Shown here in pieces: positions 16,995 to 25,050 of a stretch of 64,000 nucleotides of DNA. The notes under the pieces are model-generated. The model ran no database searches, was not told where the DNA came from, and worked only from the letters and a program-made list of their open reading frames with translations. The position numbers and the translations under genes are program-made. Source of the stretch: JAZKDW01 sp040387375 (GTDB lineage Bacteria; Pseudomonadota; Gammaproteobacteria; Burkholderiales; Burkholderiaceae_D); NCBI GenBank assembly GCA_040387375.1, contig JAZKDW010000010.1, positions 105,757-169,756 on the forward strand, given 5' to 3'. Positions within the stretch are counted from its first letter, which is position 1; each line of letters begins with the position of its first letter.

Positions 16995-19157
16995 ATGGCT
17001 GAGCGTTCCTTCAAAAAAGAAGTAGAGAAACTGCGGCTTGGCGCCGGTGAGGAATTCCATGGCGAGGGCATCCTGGCCGTGACCAAGGCGCTGCTCCAGT
17101 CCGGCGTCTCGTACGTGGCCGGCTACCAGGGCTCGCCGATCTCGCACCTGATGGATGTGCTGACCGATGCCAACGAGATCCTTGAGGAGCTGGGCGCGCA
17201 TTTCGAACACAGCGCGTCGGAAGCGACTGCCGCCGCCACGCTGGCCGCCTCGGTCAATTATCCTTTGCGCGGCGCGATCACCTTCAAGTCCACCGTGGGC
17301 ACCAACGTCGCTTCCGACGCCCTGGCCAACCTGGCCTCGGGCGGCGTCACCGGCGGCGCGCTGATCATCGTGGGCGAAGATTATGGCGAAGGTTCCAGCA
17401 TCATGCAGGAGCGCTCGCATGCGTTTGCGATGAAGTCGCAGATATGGCTGCTCGATCCGCGTCCCAACCTGCCGTCGATTGTCGACGCTGTTGAAAAGGG
17501 CTTTGAACTGTCCGAGGCCAGCAATACGCCGGTCATGCTGGAGCTGCGCATACGCGCCTGCCACGTGCACGGCCGCTTCATCGCCAAGGACAATGTGCGC
17601 CCGAAGTTCACGTTGAAGGATGCGATTGAAAGCCCGGTGCGCGACGTCAGCCGCATCGTGCTGCCGCCGGCCAGCTTCCTGCATGAGCAGGAAAAGGTCA
17701 CCCGCCGCTGGCCCGCCGCGGTCAAGTTCATCCAGGACAACAAGCTCAACGAATTTTTCGGCGAAGACCAGGATTTCGGCCTGGTGCTGCAGGGCGGCCT
17801 GTACAACACCGTCATCAATGCGCTGGTGCCGCTGGGCCTGTCGGACGCCTTTGGCAACAGCAAGATACCGCTCTATGTGCTTAACGTCACCTATCCGATC
17901 GTCGATCAGGAAGTCACCGCTTTCTGCGCCGGCAAGCGCGCGATCCTGATGATCGAGGAAGGCCAGCCTGATTTCATCGAGCAGAACTTCCATTCCGTGC
18001 TGCGCCGCGCCGATGTCCAGACCAAATTGCATGGCAAGGACATGCTGCCGCTGGCGGGTGAATACACCGCCGCGGCGATGCTGAAAGGGATTGTGCGTTT
18101 TGTCGAGCAGTATGCACCGCACCTGATCAACCAGGAGCAGCTGCCGGTCGCGGCGCGGCCTGTGACGGCGGGATCGAAACCGTTCCCTGTCCAGGTCGTC
18201 GACAATGAAGTGCACGGCAGGCCGCCGTCATTTTGCACCGGCTGTCCGGAGCGGCCGATTTTCACCGCGCTCAAGCTGGTCGAGCGCGAGCTGGGCTCAC
18301 ATCATGTCAGCTGCGACATCGGCTGCCATCTGTTTTCCATCCTGCCGCCATTCAACCTGGGCGCCACCACGATGGGCTACGGTCTGGGCGCGGCGGGCGC
18401 GGCGGCGTTCAACACCCGGGAGACGTCAAAGCGCACCATCAGCTTCATGGGTGACGGCGGTTTCTGGCACAACGGCCTGACCAGCGGCGTCGGCAATGCG
18501 GTCTTCAACAAGAGCGACAACGTGCTGGTGATTGTCGATAACAACTACAGCGCCGCCACCGGTGGCCAGGACCTGCTGTCGTCGAAGGCCGACAACCCGT
18601 TGCGCGTGACGCAGGTGCCGATCGAAAACGCGGTGCGCGGCGTCGGTGTGAAATGGGTGCGCACGATTACCGATACCTACAAGCTGGCCGACATGCGCGA
18701 TACGCTGCGCGAGGCGCTCACCACCACCGAGCGCGGACCCAAGGTCATCATCGCGCAGAGCGAATGCATGCTCAACAAGCAGCGTCGCGAGAAACCGCTG
18801 ATGCGCAAGCTTCTGAAGGACGGCAATCGCCAGGTGCGCGAGCGCTTCGGCGTCGACTCCGATACCTGCACCGGCGACCACTCCTGCGTGCGCTTGTCCG
18901 GCTGTCCGTCGCTGACGATCAAGCCCAATCCCGATCCACTGCGCAAGGATCCGGTGGTCACGGTGCTCAACAGCTGCGTCGGCTGCGGCCTGTGCGGCGA
19001 GGTTGCGCATGCGGCGGTGCTGTGTCCGTCGTTCTATCGCGCCGAGCTGATCAGCAATCCAAGCCGCTGGGATACGGTCAAAACGACGCTGCGGCGCAAG
19101 GTGATCGGCTACCTGCAGGACCGCATCGAACGTCGCCTGGCCGGCATTGAAGCCTGA
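16995..19157 (+). CDS. iorA: indolepyruvate:ferredoxin oxidoreductase alpha-type subunit
   Basis: A 720-residue thiamine-diphosphate enzyme. The N-terminal pyruvate:ferredoxin-oxidoreductase-like domain is followed by a ThDP-binding domain (MGDGGFWHNGLTSGVGNAV, then VDNNYSAATGGQ). The C-terminal ferredoxin part carries Cys625, 631 and 637 and then Cys661-x2-664-x2-667 and Cys677, enough for two Fe-S clusters. It oxidatively decarboxylates aryl-pyruvates (indolepyruvate, phenylpyruvate) to aryl-acetyl-CoA with reduction of ferredoxin. The ATG follows GGAG. iorB starts 24 bases downstream. Placement beside an aminobenzoyl-CoA cluster suggests tryptophan/indole catabolism (inference). Confidence 0.92.
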   Translation: MAERSFKKEVEKLRLGAGEEFHGEGILAVTKALLQSGVSYVAGYQGSPISHLMDVLTDANEILEELGAHFEHSASEATAAATLAASVNYPLRGAITFKSTVGTNVASDALANLASGGVTGGALIIVGEDYGEGSSIMQERSHAFAMKSQIWLLDPRPNLPSIVDAVEKGFELSEASNTPVMLELRIRACHVHGRFIAKDNVRPKFTLKDAIESPVRDVSRIVLPPASFLHEQEKVTRRWPAAVKFIQDNKLNEFFGEDQDFGLVLQGGLYNTVINALVPLGLSDAFGNSKIPLYVLNVTYPIVDQEVTAFCAGKRAILMIEEGQPDFIEQNFHSVLRRADVQTKLHGKDMLPLAGEYTAAAMLKGIVRFVEQYAPHLINQEQLPVAARPVTAGSKPFPVQVVDNEVHGRPPSFCTGCPERPIFTALKLVERELGSHHVSCDIGCHLFSILPPFNLGATTMGYGLGAAGAAAFNTRETSKRTISFMGDGGFWHNGLTSGVGNAVFNKSDNVLVIVDNNYSAATGGQDLLSSKADNPLRVTQVPIENAVRGVGVKWVRTITDTYKLADMRDTLREALTTTERGPKVIIAQSECMLNKQRREKPLMRKLLKDGNRQVRERFGVDSDTCTGDHSCVRLSGCPSLTIKPNPDPLRKDPVVTVLNSCVGCGLCGEVAHAAVLCPSFYRAELISNPSRWDTVKTTLRRKVIGYLQDRIERRLAGIEA

Positions 19158-19181
19158 TCCATCGAGAGAGACTGCGAAACC

Positions 19182-20726
19182 ATGAACATTACAGAAACAT
19201 CATTTCAGCGCAAAACGCCCGCGCCGAAGGTTATCACGATTGCCGTCCTGGCCATGGGCGGCGAGGGCGGCGGCGTGCTCGCCGACTGGATGGTCGACCT
19301 GGCCGAACATGCCGGTTATTACGCGCAAACCACCTCGGTGCCCGGCGTCGCGCAACGCACCGGCGCCACCATTTATTACGTCGAGATGTTCCCCGAGGGA
19401 CCGGGCAAGGCGCCGGTGCTGGGCATGATGCCGACACCGGGGGAACTCGACATCGTGCTGGCGTCGGAACTGATGGAAGCCGGGCGCGCCATCCAGCGCG
19501 GACTGGTGACGGCCGACAAGACGCTGCTGATCGCGTCCACGCACCGGGTCTATTCGATGACCGAAAAGACCGCGATGGCCGATGGCCGTGTCGATGCGCA
19601 AAAGCTGATCGACGCCGGTTACGCGGCGGCGCAGAGATTTGTACATGCCGATTTCGCGCAGCTGGCGGAAAGCAGCGGCAGTGTCATCAGCGCCGCCCTG
19701 TTCGGTGCGCTGGCCGGCGCCGGCAAGCTGCCGTTCACGCGAGAACAATTCGAAGAAGCGATCCGGCGCGGCGGTGTCGGCATCGGCACCAGCCTGGCGG
19801 CGTTCAATGCCGGCCACGAAGTCGGAGCGGGCAAGCAGACGGCTGCGAAGGCGCAAATTATCGTGCCTGTCATCGAGGCAGCCGGCGCCGTCGGCAAGCG
19901 CCTGCAAGGTCAGGCGCAACGCATAGAACAGAATTTCCCGGCCGCGGCGGCAGCGATGCTGGTGGCCGGCATCAAGCGCATGGCCGATTACCAGGATGTG
20001 CATTACGCGACCGAATACCTCGATCGGCTTGAGACGATCCGCGATCTCGACCAGCGCCACGGCGACGGCAACTGTCGTCTGCTTAACGAAACCGCGCGTT
20101 ACCTCGCATTGTGGATGAGTTACGAGGACACGATACGGGTGGCCGACCTGAAGACCCGCCGCGCGCGTTTCAACCGCGTCAGCCAGGAAGTCGAGACCGG
20201 CAAGGCGCAGATTTTGCAGATCAATGAATTCCTGCATCCGCGGGTGGAGGAAATTGCCGATACGCTGCCGGCCGGACTTGGCCGCTGGCTGCTGGCGACC
20301 GGTTGGGCGCGCGGCCTGGTCGGTCGCTTTGCGAAAAAGGGACGCATCGTGCAGACCACGTCGCTGCGCGGCTACCTGCTGCTGTATTGTGTGGCCAGCC
20401 TGAAGGGCATGCGCCGCAAGTCGCTGCGCTTCCAGGTAGAGCAGGCGAAGATCGCGGAATGGCTGGTTCACATCCGGGACCAGGCAGGCGTCGATTATGC
20501 GCTGGCGCTGGAAGTGGCGGAATCGCAGCGGCTGGTGAAGGGGTATGGCGACACGCATATCCGCGGGTCGCGCAACTTCGACACCATCATGGCGGCATTG
20601 CCGGCACTGCGCGCCGGCGGCGATCCGGCGCGGCGCCTGCGCCAGTTGCGCGAGGCGGCGCTGGCCGACGAGAGCGGACAGCAGCTGGCCGCGGCGATGA
20701 AGACCATGACGGTACAGCACGCATAA
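19182..20726 (+). CDS. iorB: indolepyruvate oxidoreductase beta-type subunit with C-terminal extension
   Basis: A 514-residue protein. The first about 210 residues are the gamma/beta-type domain of 2-oxoacid:ferredoxin oxidoreductases (AMGGEGGGVLADWMVDLAEH, SVPGVAQRTGATIYYVE, LASELMEAGRAIQ). The remaining about 300 residues are an alpha-helical extension (DUF6537-like) seen in fused bacterial indolepyruvate oxidoreductases; archaeal beta subunits lack it. It forms the holoenzyme with IorA. It ends 220 bases before the convergent MarR gene. Confidence 0.88.
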   Translation: MNITETSFQRKTPAPKVITIAVLAMGGEGGGVLADWMVDLAEHAGYYAQTTSVPGVAQRTGATIYYVEMFPEGPGKAPVLGMMPTPGELDIVLASELMEAGRAIQRGLVTADKTLLIASTHRVYSMTEKTAMADGRVDAQKLIDAGYAAAQRFVHADFAQLAESSGSVISAALFGALAGAGKLPFTREQFEEAIRRGGVGIGTSLAAFNAGHEVGAGKQTAAKAQIIVPVIEAAGAVGKRLQGQAQRIEQNFPAAAAAMLVAGIKRMADYQDVHYATEYLDRLETIRDLDQRHGDGNCRLLNETARYLALWMSYEDTIRVADLKTRRARFNRVSQEVETGKAQILQINEFLHPRVEEIADTLPAGLGRWLLATGWARGLVGRFAKKGRIVQTTSLRGYLLLYCVASLKGMRRKSLRFQVEQAKIAEWLVHIRDQAGVDYALALEVAESQRLVKGYGDTHIRGSRNFDTIMAALPALRAGGDPARRLRQLREAALADESGQQLAAAMKTMTVQHA

Positions 20727-20782
20727 GGCACTGGCGGGGTCCGGCAGGCGGCATGCGCACGGTCATGAAGACGGAGATAAAA

Positions 20783-20845
20783 ATGGAAAACAAGAAGCGC
20801 CACTCCGTGATCGAACTGCGCCATTTTTATGGCGCAGTTCGATAA
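20783..20845 (+). CDS. possible 20-codon ORF across the hairpin
   Basis: ATG at 20783, preceded by GGAG at suitable spacing, opens a frame MENKKRHSVIELRHFYGAVR ending in TAA just after the hairpin right arm. Its last codons are dictated by the palindrome. It could be a remnant of a mobile-element ORF or simply chance, and there is no family resemblance. Confidence 0.2.
   Translation: MENKKRHSVIELRHFYGAVR
20810..20843. repeat. perfect 15-bp inverted repeat, possible IS-end remnant
   Basis: ATCGAACTGCGCCAT (20810-20824), a TTTT loop and the exact reverse complement (20829-20843). Twelve bases further the core AACTGCGCCA is repeated directly (20857-20866), preceded by CAGCGACA. The pattern of 'AGCGACA...ACTGCGCC' repeats resembles subterminal repeats of IS21-type elements as I remember them, but no transposase is nearby. 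It could also work as a bidirectional terminator between iorB and the convergent MarR gene. Confidence 0.6.
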
Positions 20846-20946
20846 ACAGCGACATAACTGCGCCAACTTTTGAATTAACTCCGCCAGACGATGCCATGTC
20901 CTCCGCCCGCCGGGTTGTCACTTGCCAATTTACATTGCGTGTTTTA

Positions 20947-21414
20947 TTACCGGCCGTGCAAGGCAATCAGCTTCTGCAGCACCTCGATCAACACCCGCGC
21001 ATGCTCTTCCCCCAGCGGTCCCAGCACTTCCTGCTCGTGCTGCTTCGCCAGCTTCAGCATCGGCTTGACCACCCGCGTTCCTTCTGCCGTAATAGTCACC
21101 AGCGTACTGCGTCGATCCGCTACCCCAGGTTGCCGCCGCACCAGCTCCAGCATTTCCATGCGGTCGATGATCTTGCTCATCGTCGGTTGTTTTTCCAGCG
21201 CGATTTTCGCGAGGTCGGTCACGTGCATCGGACCATCGACCAGCGCGACCAGCACACGCCAGTGCAGGATGGGAATCTGGCGCTCGATGAGAGCCTGGTG
21301 AAATTCTTCCGAAATCAGGCGGCTCGTCCTGGCTAGCAGGTAGGGGATATAGCTGTCGACGAAGCGCTGCGGTTCATCAGGTGCGGCGGATCGGACTGGT
21401 TTTTTAGCTGCCAT
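20947..21414 (-). CDS. MarR family transcriptional regulator
   Basis: A 155-residue winged helix-turn-helix regulator. The recognition region is HVTDLAKIALEKQPTMSKIIDRMEMLELVRRQ, and the wing contains the MarR-typical DRRSTLVTIT. Likely a dimeric repressor released by an aromatic or acyl-CoA ligand. It sits downstream of livF on the same strand, with 39 bases between, so it may be co-transcribed with the transporter. The last residues ALHGR are followed by the hairpin region. It is one of two MarR genes in this cluster. Confidence 0.9.
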   Translation of the reverse strand: MAAKKPVRSAAPDEPQRFVDSYIPYLLARTSRLISEEFHQALIERQIPILHWRVLVALVDGPMHVTDLAKIALEKQPTMSKIIDRMEMLELVRRQPGVADRRSTLVTITAEGTRVVKPMLKLAKQHEQEVLGPLGEEHARVLIEVLQKLIALHGR

Positions 21415-21453
21415 TCTTTTTTCGGAAAAAGGGCCGGCCGGAAAGTCCGGTGT

Positions 21454-22164
21454 CTATACCCCTACATATCGGTGCCAGATGTCCGGCGAGGCGCGCAACT
21501 GGCCGCTGCTGCCCGACCAGACTACCCGTCCTCGTTCAATGACAGTGTGACGGTCCGCCAAGGATAGCAGGCGGTCGACGTACTTGTCGATCACCAGGAT
21601 GGTCTGACCGTGCTCGCGCAGGCGCCTGAGGCAAGTCCAGATCTCTTCGCGGATCAGCGGCGACAGTCCTTCAGTCGCTTCATCCAGGATCAGCAGGTGC
21701 GGGTTGGTCATCAGCGCGCGCCCGATCGCCAGCATCTGCTGCTCGCCGCCGGACAGTTGATTGCCCAGGTTGCCGGCGCGTTCCAGAAGCCGCGGGAACA
21801 GTTGATATACACGGGCCAGCGTCCATGGTTCCCTGGTGTTGCTGCGGTTGGCGGCGAAGGCGACCAGGTTTTCCCGCACCGTCAGGTTGGGGAAAATCTG
21901 CCGGCCTTCGGGCACGATCGCGACCCCGAGGCGGGCGATGCGGTCGGTCGCCATCGTATCGATGCGCTGCTCGAAAAAATGCACTTCGCCGCTCCTGACC
22001 GGGGTCAGGCCCAGGATCGAACGCAAGGTGGTTGTCTTGCCGACGCCATTGCGTCCCAGCAGCGTGGCGGTCTCGCCTTCCCTGATGTCGAGGCTGATGC
22101 CGAACAGTACCTGGCTGGTGCCATAGGCGGTTTCAATATTGTCTACGCGCAGAACTGTTTTCAT
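21454..22164 (-). CDS. livF: ABC transporter ATP-binding protein, LivF type
   Basis: A 236-residue ATPase. Walker A GRNGVGKTT, signature LSGGEQQ and Walker B LLILDEA are intact. It belongs to the branched-chain amino acid/amide (HAAT) transporter group, whose members also carry aromatic acids. It powers the LivHM permease with LivG. Its ATG overlaps the livG stop by four bases. The position next to the aminobenzoyl-CoA pathway suggests uptake of an aromatic substrate rather than leucine (inference). Confidence 0.93.
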   Translation of the reverse strand: MKTVLRVDNIETAYGTSQVLFGISLDIREGETATLLGRNGVGKTTTLRSILGLTPVRSGEVHFFEQRIDTMATDRIARLGVAIVPEGRQIFPNLTVRENLVAFAANRSNTREPWTLARVYQLFPRLLERAGNLGNQLSGGEQQMLAIGRALMTNPHLLILDEATEGLSPLIREEIWTCLRRLREHGQTILVIDKYVDRLLSLADRHTVIERGRVVWSGSSGQLRASPDIWHRYVGV

Positions 22165-22928
22165 GCGATTGCCTCGTCACCCAGGTAGGCTTTTTTAACT
22201 TCGGTGTCATTGCGGATCTGCTCCGGCGTGCCGGTGGCGATGATGCGGCCCGACACCAGCACCGAAATGCGATCGGCGAGCTGGAATACGGCATCCATGT
22301 CATGTTCGATCAGCACCACGCCGATCTCGTTGCGCAAGTTCCTGATCAGCGGAATCAGGCGCGCGGATTCGTCCGGACCCATGCCGGCCATCGGCTCATC
22401 GAGCAGCAATAATTTGGGCAGCGTCGCCAGGGCCAGGCCGACTTCCAGCTGGCGCTGCTCGCCATGCGCAAGATTGCCGGCGATGACGTCAAGTCGTGCG
22501 CCCAGTCCAACCCGCTCTCCGATGGCGGCTGCTTCATCGAATAGCGCGCGGTCGGAGACGGCCTTCTTCCAGAAGCGCATGCTGCTGCCGCGCCGTGCCT
22601 GCACCGCCAGCGCGATATTGTCGAGCACGGAATAGGTTTGAAAGATATTGGTGATCTGGTAAGAACGCGCCAGGCCCAGTTTCACCCTCTCGTGCATGGT
22701 CACACCGGTGATGTCCTCGCCATTGAACAGGATGCTGCCTTCATTTGGCGCGATGGCGCCGGAAATCTGGTGGATCAGCGTTGTTTTGCCGGCGCCGTTA
22801 GGGCCGATGATGGCGTGTATCTCCCCTTTTGTGACAGTCAGGTTCAGATGGTCGGTGGCGACCAGGCCGCCGTAACGTTTTACCAGATTGCGCAGATCCA
22901 GCAGGTTTCCCGTTGCAGTCGTTGTCAT
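22161..22928 (-). CDS. livG: ABC transporter ATP-binding protein, LivG type
   Basis: A 255-residue ATPase with Walker A GPNGAGKTT, a signature region LAHGEQRQLEVGLAL and Walker B LLLLDEP. LAHGEQ in place of LSGGEQ is the usual LivG variant. It overlaps livF and livM by four bases on each side, so the three are translationally coupled. It pairs with LivF on the cytoplasmic face of the permease. Confidence 0.93.
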   Translation of the reverse strand: MTTTATGNLLDLRNLVKRYGGLVATDHLNLTVTKGEIHAIIGPNGAGKTTLIHQISGAIAPNEGSILFNGEDITGVTMHERVKLGLARSYQITNIFQTYSVLDNIALAVQARRGSSMRFWKKAVSDRALFDEAAAIGERVGLGARLDVIAGNLAHGEQRQLEVGLALATLPKLLLLDEPMAGMGPDESARLIPLIRNLRNEIGVVLIEHDMDAVFQLADRISVLVSGRIIATGTPEQIRNDTEVKKAYLGDEAIA

Positions 22929-23884
22929 GCTTTGCTCCCACGCTTGCTGAAGCGGTCAAATAAACTCGCCAGTCCGTTCGGCAAGAGCAGCACGACGCCG
23001 AGCAGGATGGCGCCCAGTATCAACTGCCAGTGTATGGTGTATCCCGACAGGATTTCCTCTAACATCAGCATCACGACCGCACCGACGACGCCGCCGAAAA
23101 AGTAGCCGGTGCCGCCCAGGATCACCATCACCATCAGGCTGCCCGACTGTGTCCAGTGCACCAGGCTGGGGCTGACCATCATGTTCTGGTTTGCCAGCAG
23201 CGCGCCGCCCAGGCTGGCAAGCGCGCCGGCAATGACAAAGGCAACCAGCTTGTAGCGGAACACAGGATAGCCGATCGCTTCCATCCGGATTTCATTCTGG
23301 CTTACCGCCTGTAGCACGCGGCCGAAGTGCGAGTTGATCAGGCGATAGACGAAGAACAGCGATGTGCCGATCAGGGCCAGCACCACATAATAGAACGTCG
23401 TGTCGGAGGCCAGGTCGAGGCCGGTTGCCGAGCGCTGAGACAACGGCATGCCGTCCTCGCCGCCGTACGCTTTAAGGCCGATGAAGATGTAGTAGATCAT
23501 TTGCGCAAAGGCGAGCGTGATCATGATGAAATACACGCCCTTCGTGCGTAGCGAGATAAGGCCGATGAACAGCGCCAGCACGGCGCCCACCAGCACGGCG
23601 GCCGGCCAGCTGATCCATGCCGACAATACGCCATGCTGCATCAGGATGCCGACCGTGTAGGCGCCGGCGCCGAAGTAGGCGGCATGCCCGAGGCTGACCA
23701 TGCCGCCGAAGCCCAGGATCAGGTTCAGGCTGGTGGCAACCAGCGCGAAGATCATCAGGCGGCTGACCACGCCGACATAAAATTCCTGGCCCAGTGCGTT
23801 GGCCGCAAGCGGGAAAGCCAGCATGAGGACGATTAAAACAGCGACCCAAAGCGCCGATAATGGATGATGCATTTTGCTGATCAT
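22925..23884 (-). CDS. livM: branched-chain type ABC permease, LivM
   Basis: A 319-residue polytopic membrane protein with about eight to ten hydrophobic segments. LNLILGFGGMVSLGHAAYFGAGAY is the signature of the LivM/BPD_transp_2 family. It partners LivH to form the transport channel. It starts 13 bases after the livH stop and overlaps livG by four bases. Confidence 0.92.
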   Translation of the reverse strand: MISKMHHPLSALWVAVLIVLMLAFPLAANALGQEFYVGVVSRLMIFALVATSLNLILGFGGMVSLGHAAYFGAGAYTVGILMQHGVLSAWISWPAAVLVGAVLALFIGLISLRTKGVYFIMITLAFAQMIYYIFIGLKAYGGEDGMPLSQRSATGLDLASDTTFYYVVLALIGTSLFFVYRLINSHFGRVLQAVSQNEIRMEAIGYPVFRYKLVAFVIAGALASLGGALLANQNMMVSPSLVHWTQSGSLMVMVILGGTGYFFGGVVGAVVMLMLEEILSGYTIHWQLILGAILLGVVLLLPNGLASLFDRFSKRGSKA

Positions 23885-23897
23885 GAATTGATGCTCC

Positions 23898-24818
23898 TTA
23901 ACCGCGTGCCGGGAACAGGCCCTGGGGTTTGAAAAACAGTACGGCAGCCATCAATATGTAAATAAGGATGGATGCCAGGGCAGGACCGACACTGGACGCA
24001 AAGTCCGCTGGCATGATGAGCCGCAGGATGGTTGGAAGCAGGCTGCGGCTGAGCGTATCGACCACACCAACCAGCAGCGCGCCCACCAGGGCGCCGCGGA
24101 TGGAGCCGATGCCGCCGATGACAATCACCACGAAGGCCAGGATCAGGATGCTTTCGCCCATGCCGACCTGCACTGCCAGGATCGATCCGAGCAACGTGCC
24201 GGCGACCGCGCACAGGGCGGCGCCAAACGCGAACAGCAGCGTGAACACCCGTTTGATGTTGACGCCCATCGTGACCGCCATTTCACGGTTCGAGGCGCCT
24301 GCGCGCACCAGCATGCCGAGCCGGGTCTTGACCACGATCAGGTACATCATGACGGCGACCGCAAGACCGGCGCCTATGATGAACAGGCGGAATGAAGAAT
24401 AGAAAAAGCCGGGGAGGAGTTCGACAGGCTTGGAGAAAATCGGCGGCGTGTTAAGCGTCAGCGGCTGTACGCCCCAGATCATGCGCACGCCTTCATTGAA
24501 TATGAGGATCAGTGCGAAGGTGGCAAGAACCTGCGACATGTGATCGCGGCGGTAAAGACGGCGCAGCACCAGCACTTCGAGCACCACACCGACCGCGGCG
24601 GTGGCCGCAATCGACAACAGCAGTCCGAGCCAGAACGAACCGGTCAATATGGTGAAGGTCGCCGCGAAATAGGCGCCCACCATATAAAGCGAGCCATGAG
24701 CCAGGTTGATGAAGTCCATGATGCCGAATACGAGGGTCAGCCCCGCCGCCAGCAAAAAAAGCATCAGACCGAATTGCAGCCCGTTGAGCACATTTTCAAA
24801 TATGAATGTAAGGTCCAA
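23898..24818 (-). CDS. livH: branched-chain type ABC permease, LivH
   Basis: A 306-residue polytopic membrane protein with the LivH signature (LAAGLTLVFGIMDFINLAHGS). I place the start at a TTG (24818) because GGAGG stands four bases before it and the protein then begins (M)DLTFIFENVLNGLQFG, the usual LivH front. The longer frame from 24929 would add 37 residues and run through the divergent promoter. First gene of livHMGF; no periplasmic binding protein gene (livJ/livK) accompanies it in the window. Confidence 0.88.
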   Translation of the reverse strand: MDLTFIFENVLNGLQFGLMLFLLAAGLTLVFGIMDFINLAHGSLYMVGAYFAATFTILTGSFWLGLLLSIAATAAVGVVLEVLVLRRLYRRDHMSQVLATFALILIFNEGVRMIWGVQPLTLNTPPIFSKPVELLPGFFYSSFRLFIIGAGLAVAVMMYLIVVKTRLGMLVRAGASNREMAVTMGVNIKRVFTLLFAFGAALCAVAGTLLGSILAVQVGMGESILILAFVVIVIGGIGSIRGALVGALLVGVVDTLSRSLLPTILRLIMPADFASSVGPALASILIYILMAAVLFFKPQGLFPARG

Positions 24819-24836
24819 ACCCGCCTCCAAATTTCC

Positions 24837-24874
24837 TTGACATCTAAAATATTTAGGTATGTAATATAATACAT
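24837..24874 (+). promoter_or_regulatory. promoter with embedded operator-like palindrome
   Basis: TTGACA (24837-24842), 17 bases, then TGTAAT (24860-24865) directs transcription to the aminobenzoyl-CoA operon. The -10 overlaps an inverted repeat ATGTA-N6-TACAT (24859-24863 and 24870-24874). Such a site is of the size bound by MarR dimers, and two MarR genes lie in the cluster. The same AT-rich patch could serve livH on the other strand. Confidence 0.5.
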
Positions 24875-24935
24875 TAACTGCAATCGGTTGCGAATGTCCC
24901 GGTGAAATTAATTTGCTCGAAAAATTCACGTGGGC

Positions 24936-24995
24936 AGGCCCGGCCAGGAAAGGCCCGGCCAGGAAAGGCCCGGCCAGGAAAGGCCCGGCCAGGAC
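24936..24995. repeat. 15-bp tandem repeat, four copies
   Basis: The unit aggcccggccaggaa occurs four times head to tail (the last copy differs at its final base), followed by a partial fifth copy from 24996. It lies in the 5' leader between the promoter and the ATG of the monooxygenase/reductase gene. Each unit contains the small palindrome GGCCCGGCC. Copy number could vary by slippage. The unit equals five codons, so the frame through it stays open whatever the copy number. Confidence 0.9.
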
Positions 24996-25050
24996 AGGCC
25001 CGGACCGGCTGATTGAGGTGGCGGAACAGACAACGGATCAAGGAGCGGTA

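Noticed and set aside
19200..20720. Minus-strand open frame of 506 codons
   Set aside because: Exact shadow of iorB with a His/Arg/Gln-rich sequence.
24819..24929. N-terminal extension of LivH to 24929
   Set aside because: The added residues run through the promoter/operator region and are polar. The TTG at 24818 has GGAGG at good spacing and gives the family's usual start.
24936..25003. CRISPR array
   Set aside because: The repeats are contiguous 15-bp units without spacers, and no cas genes are present.
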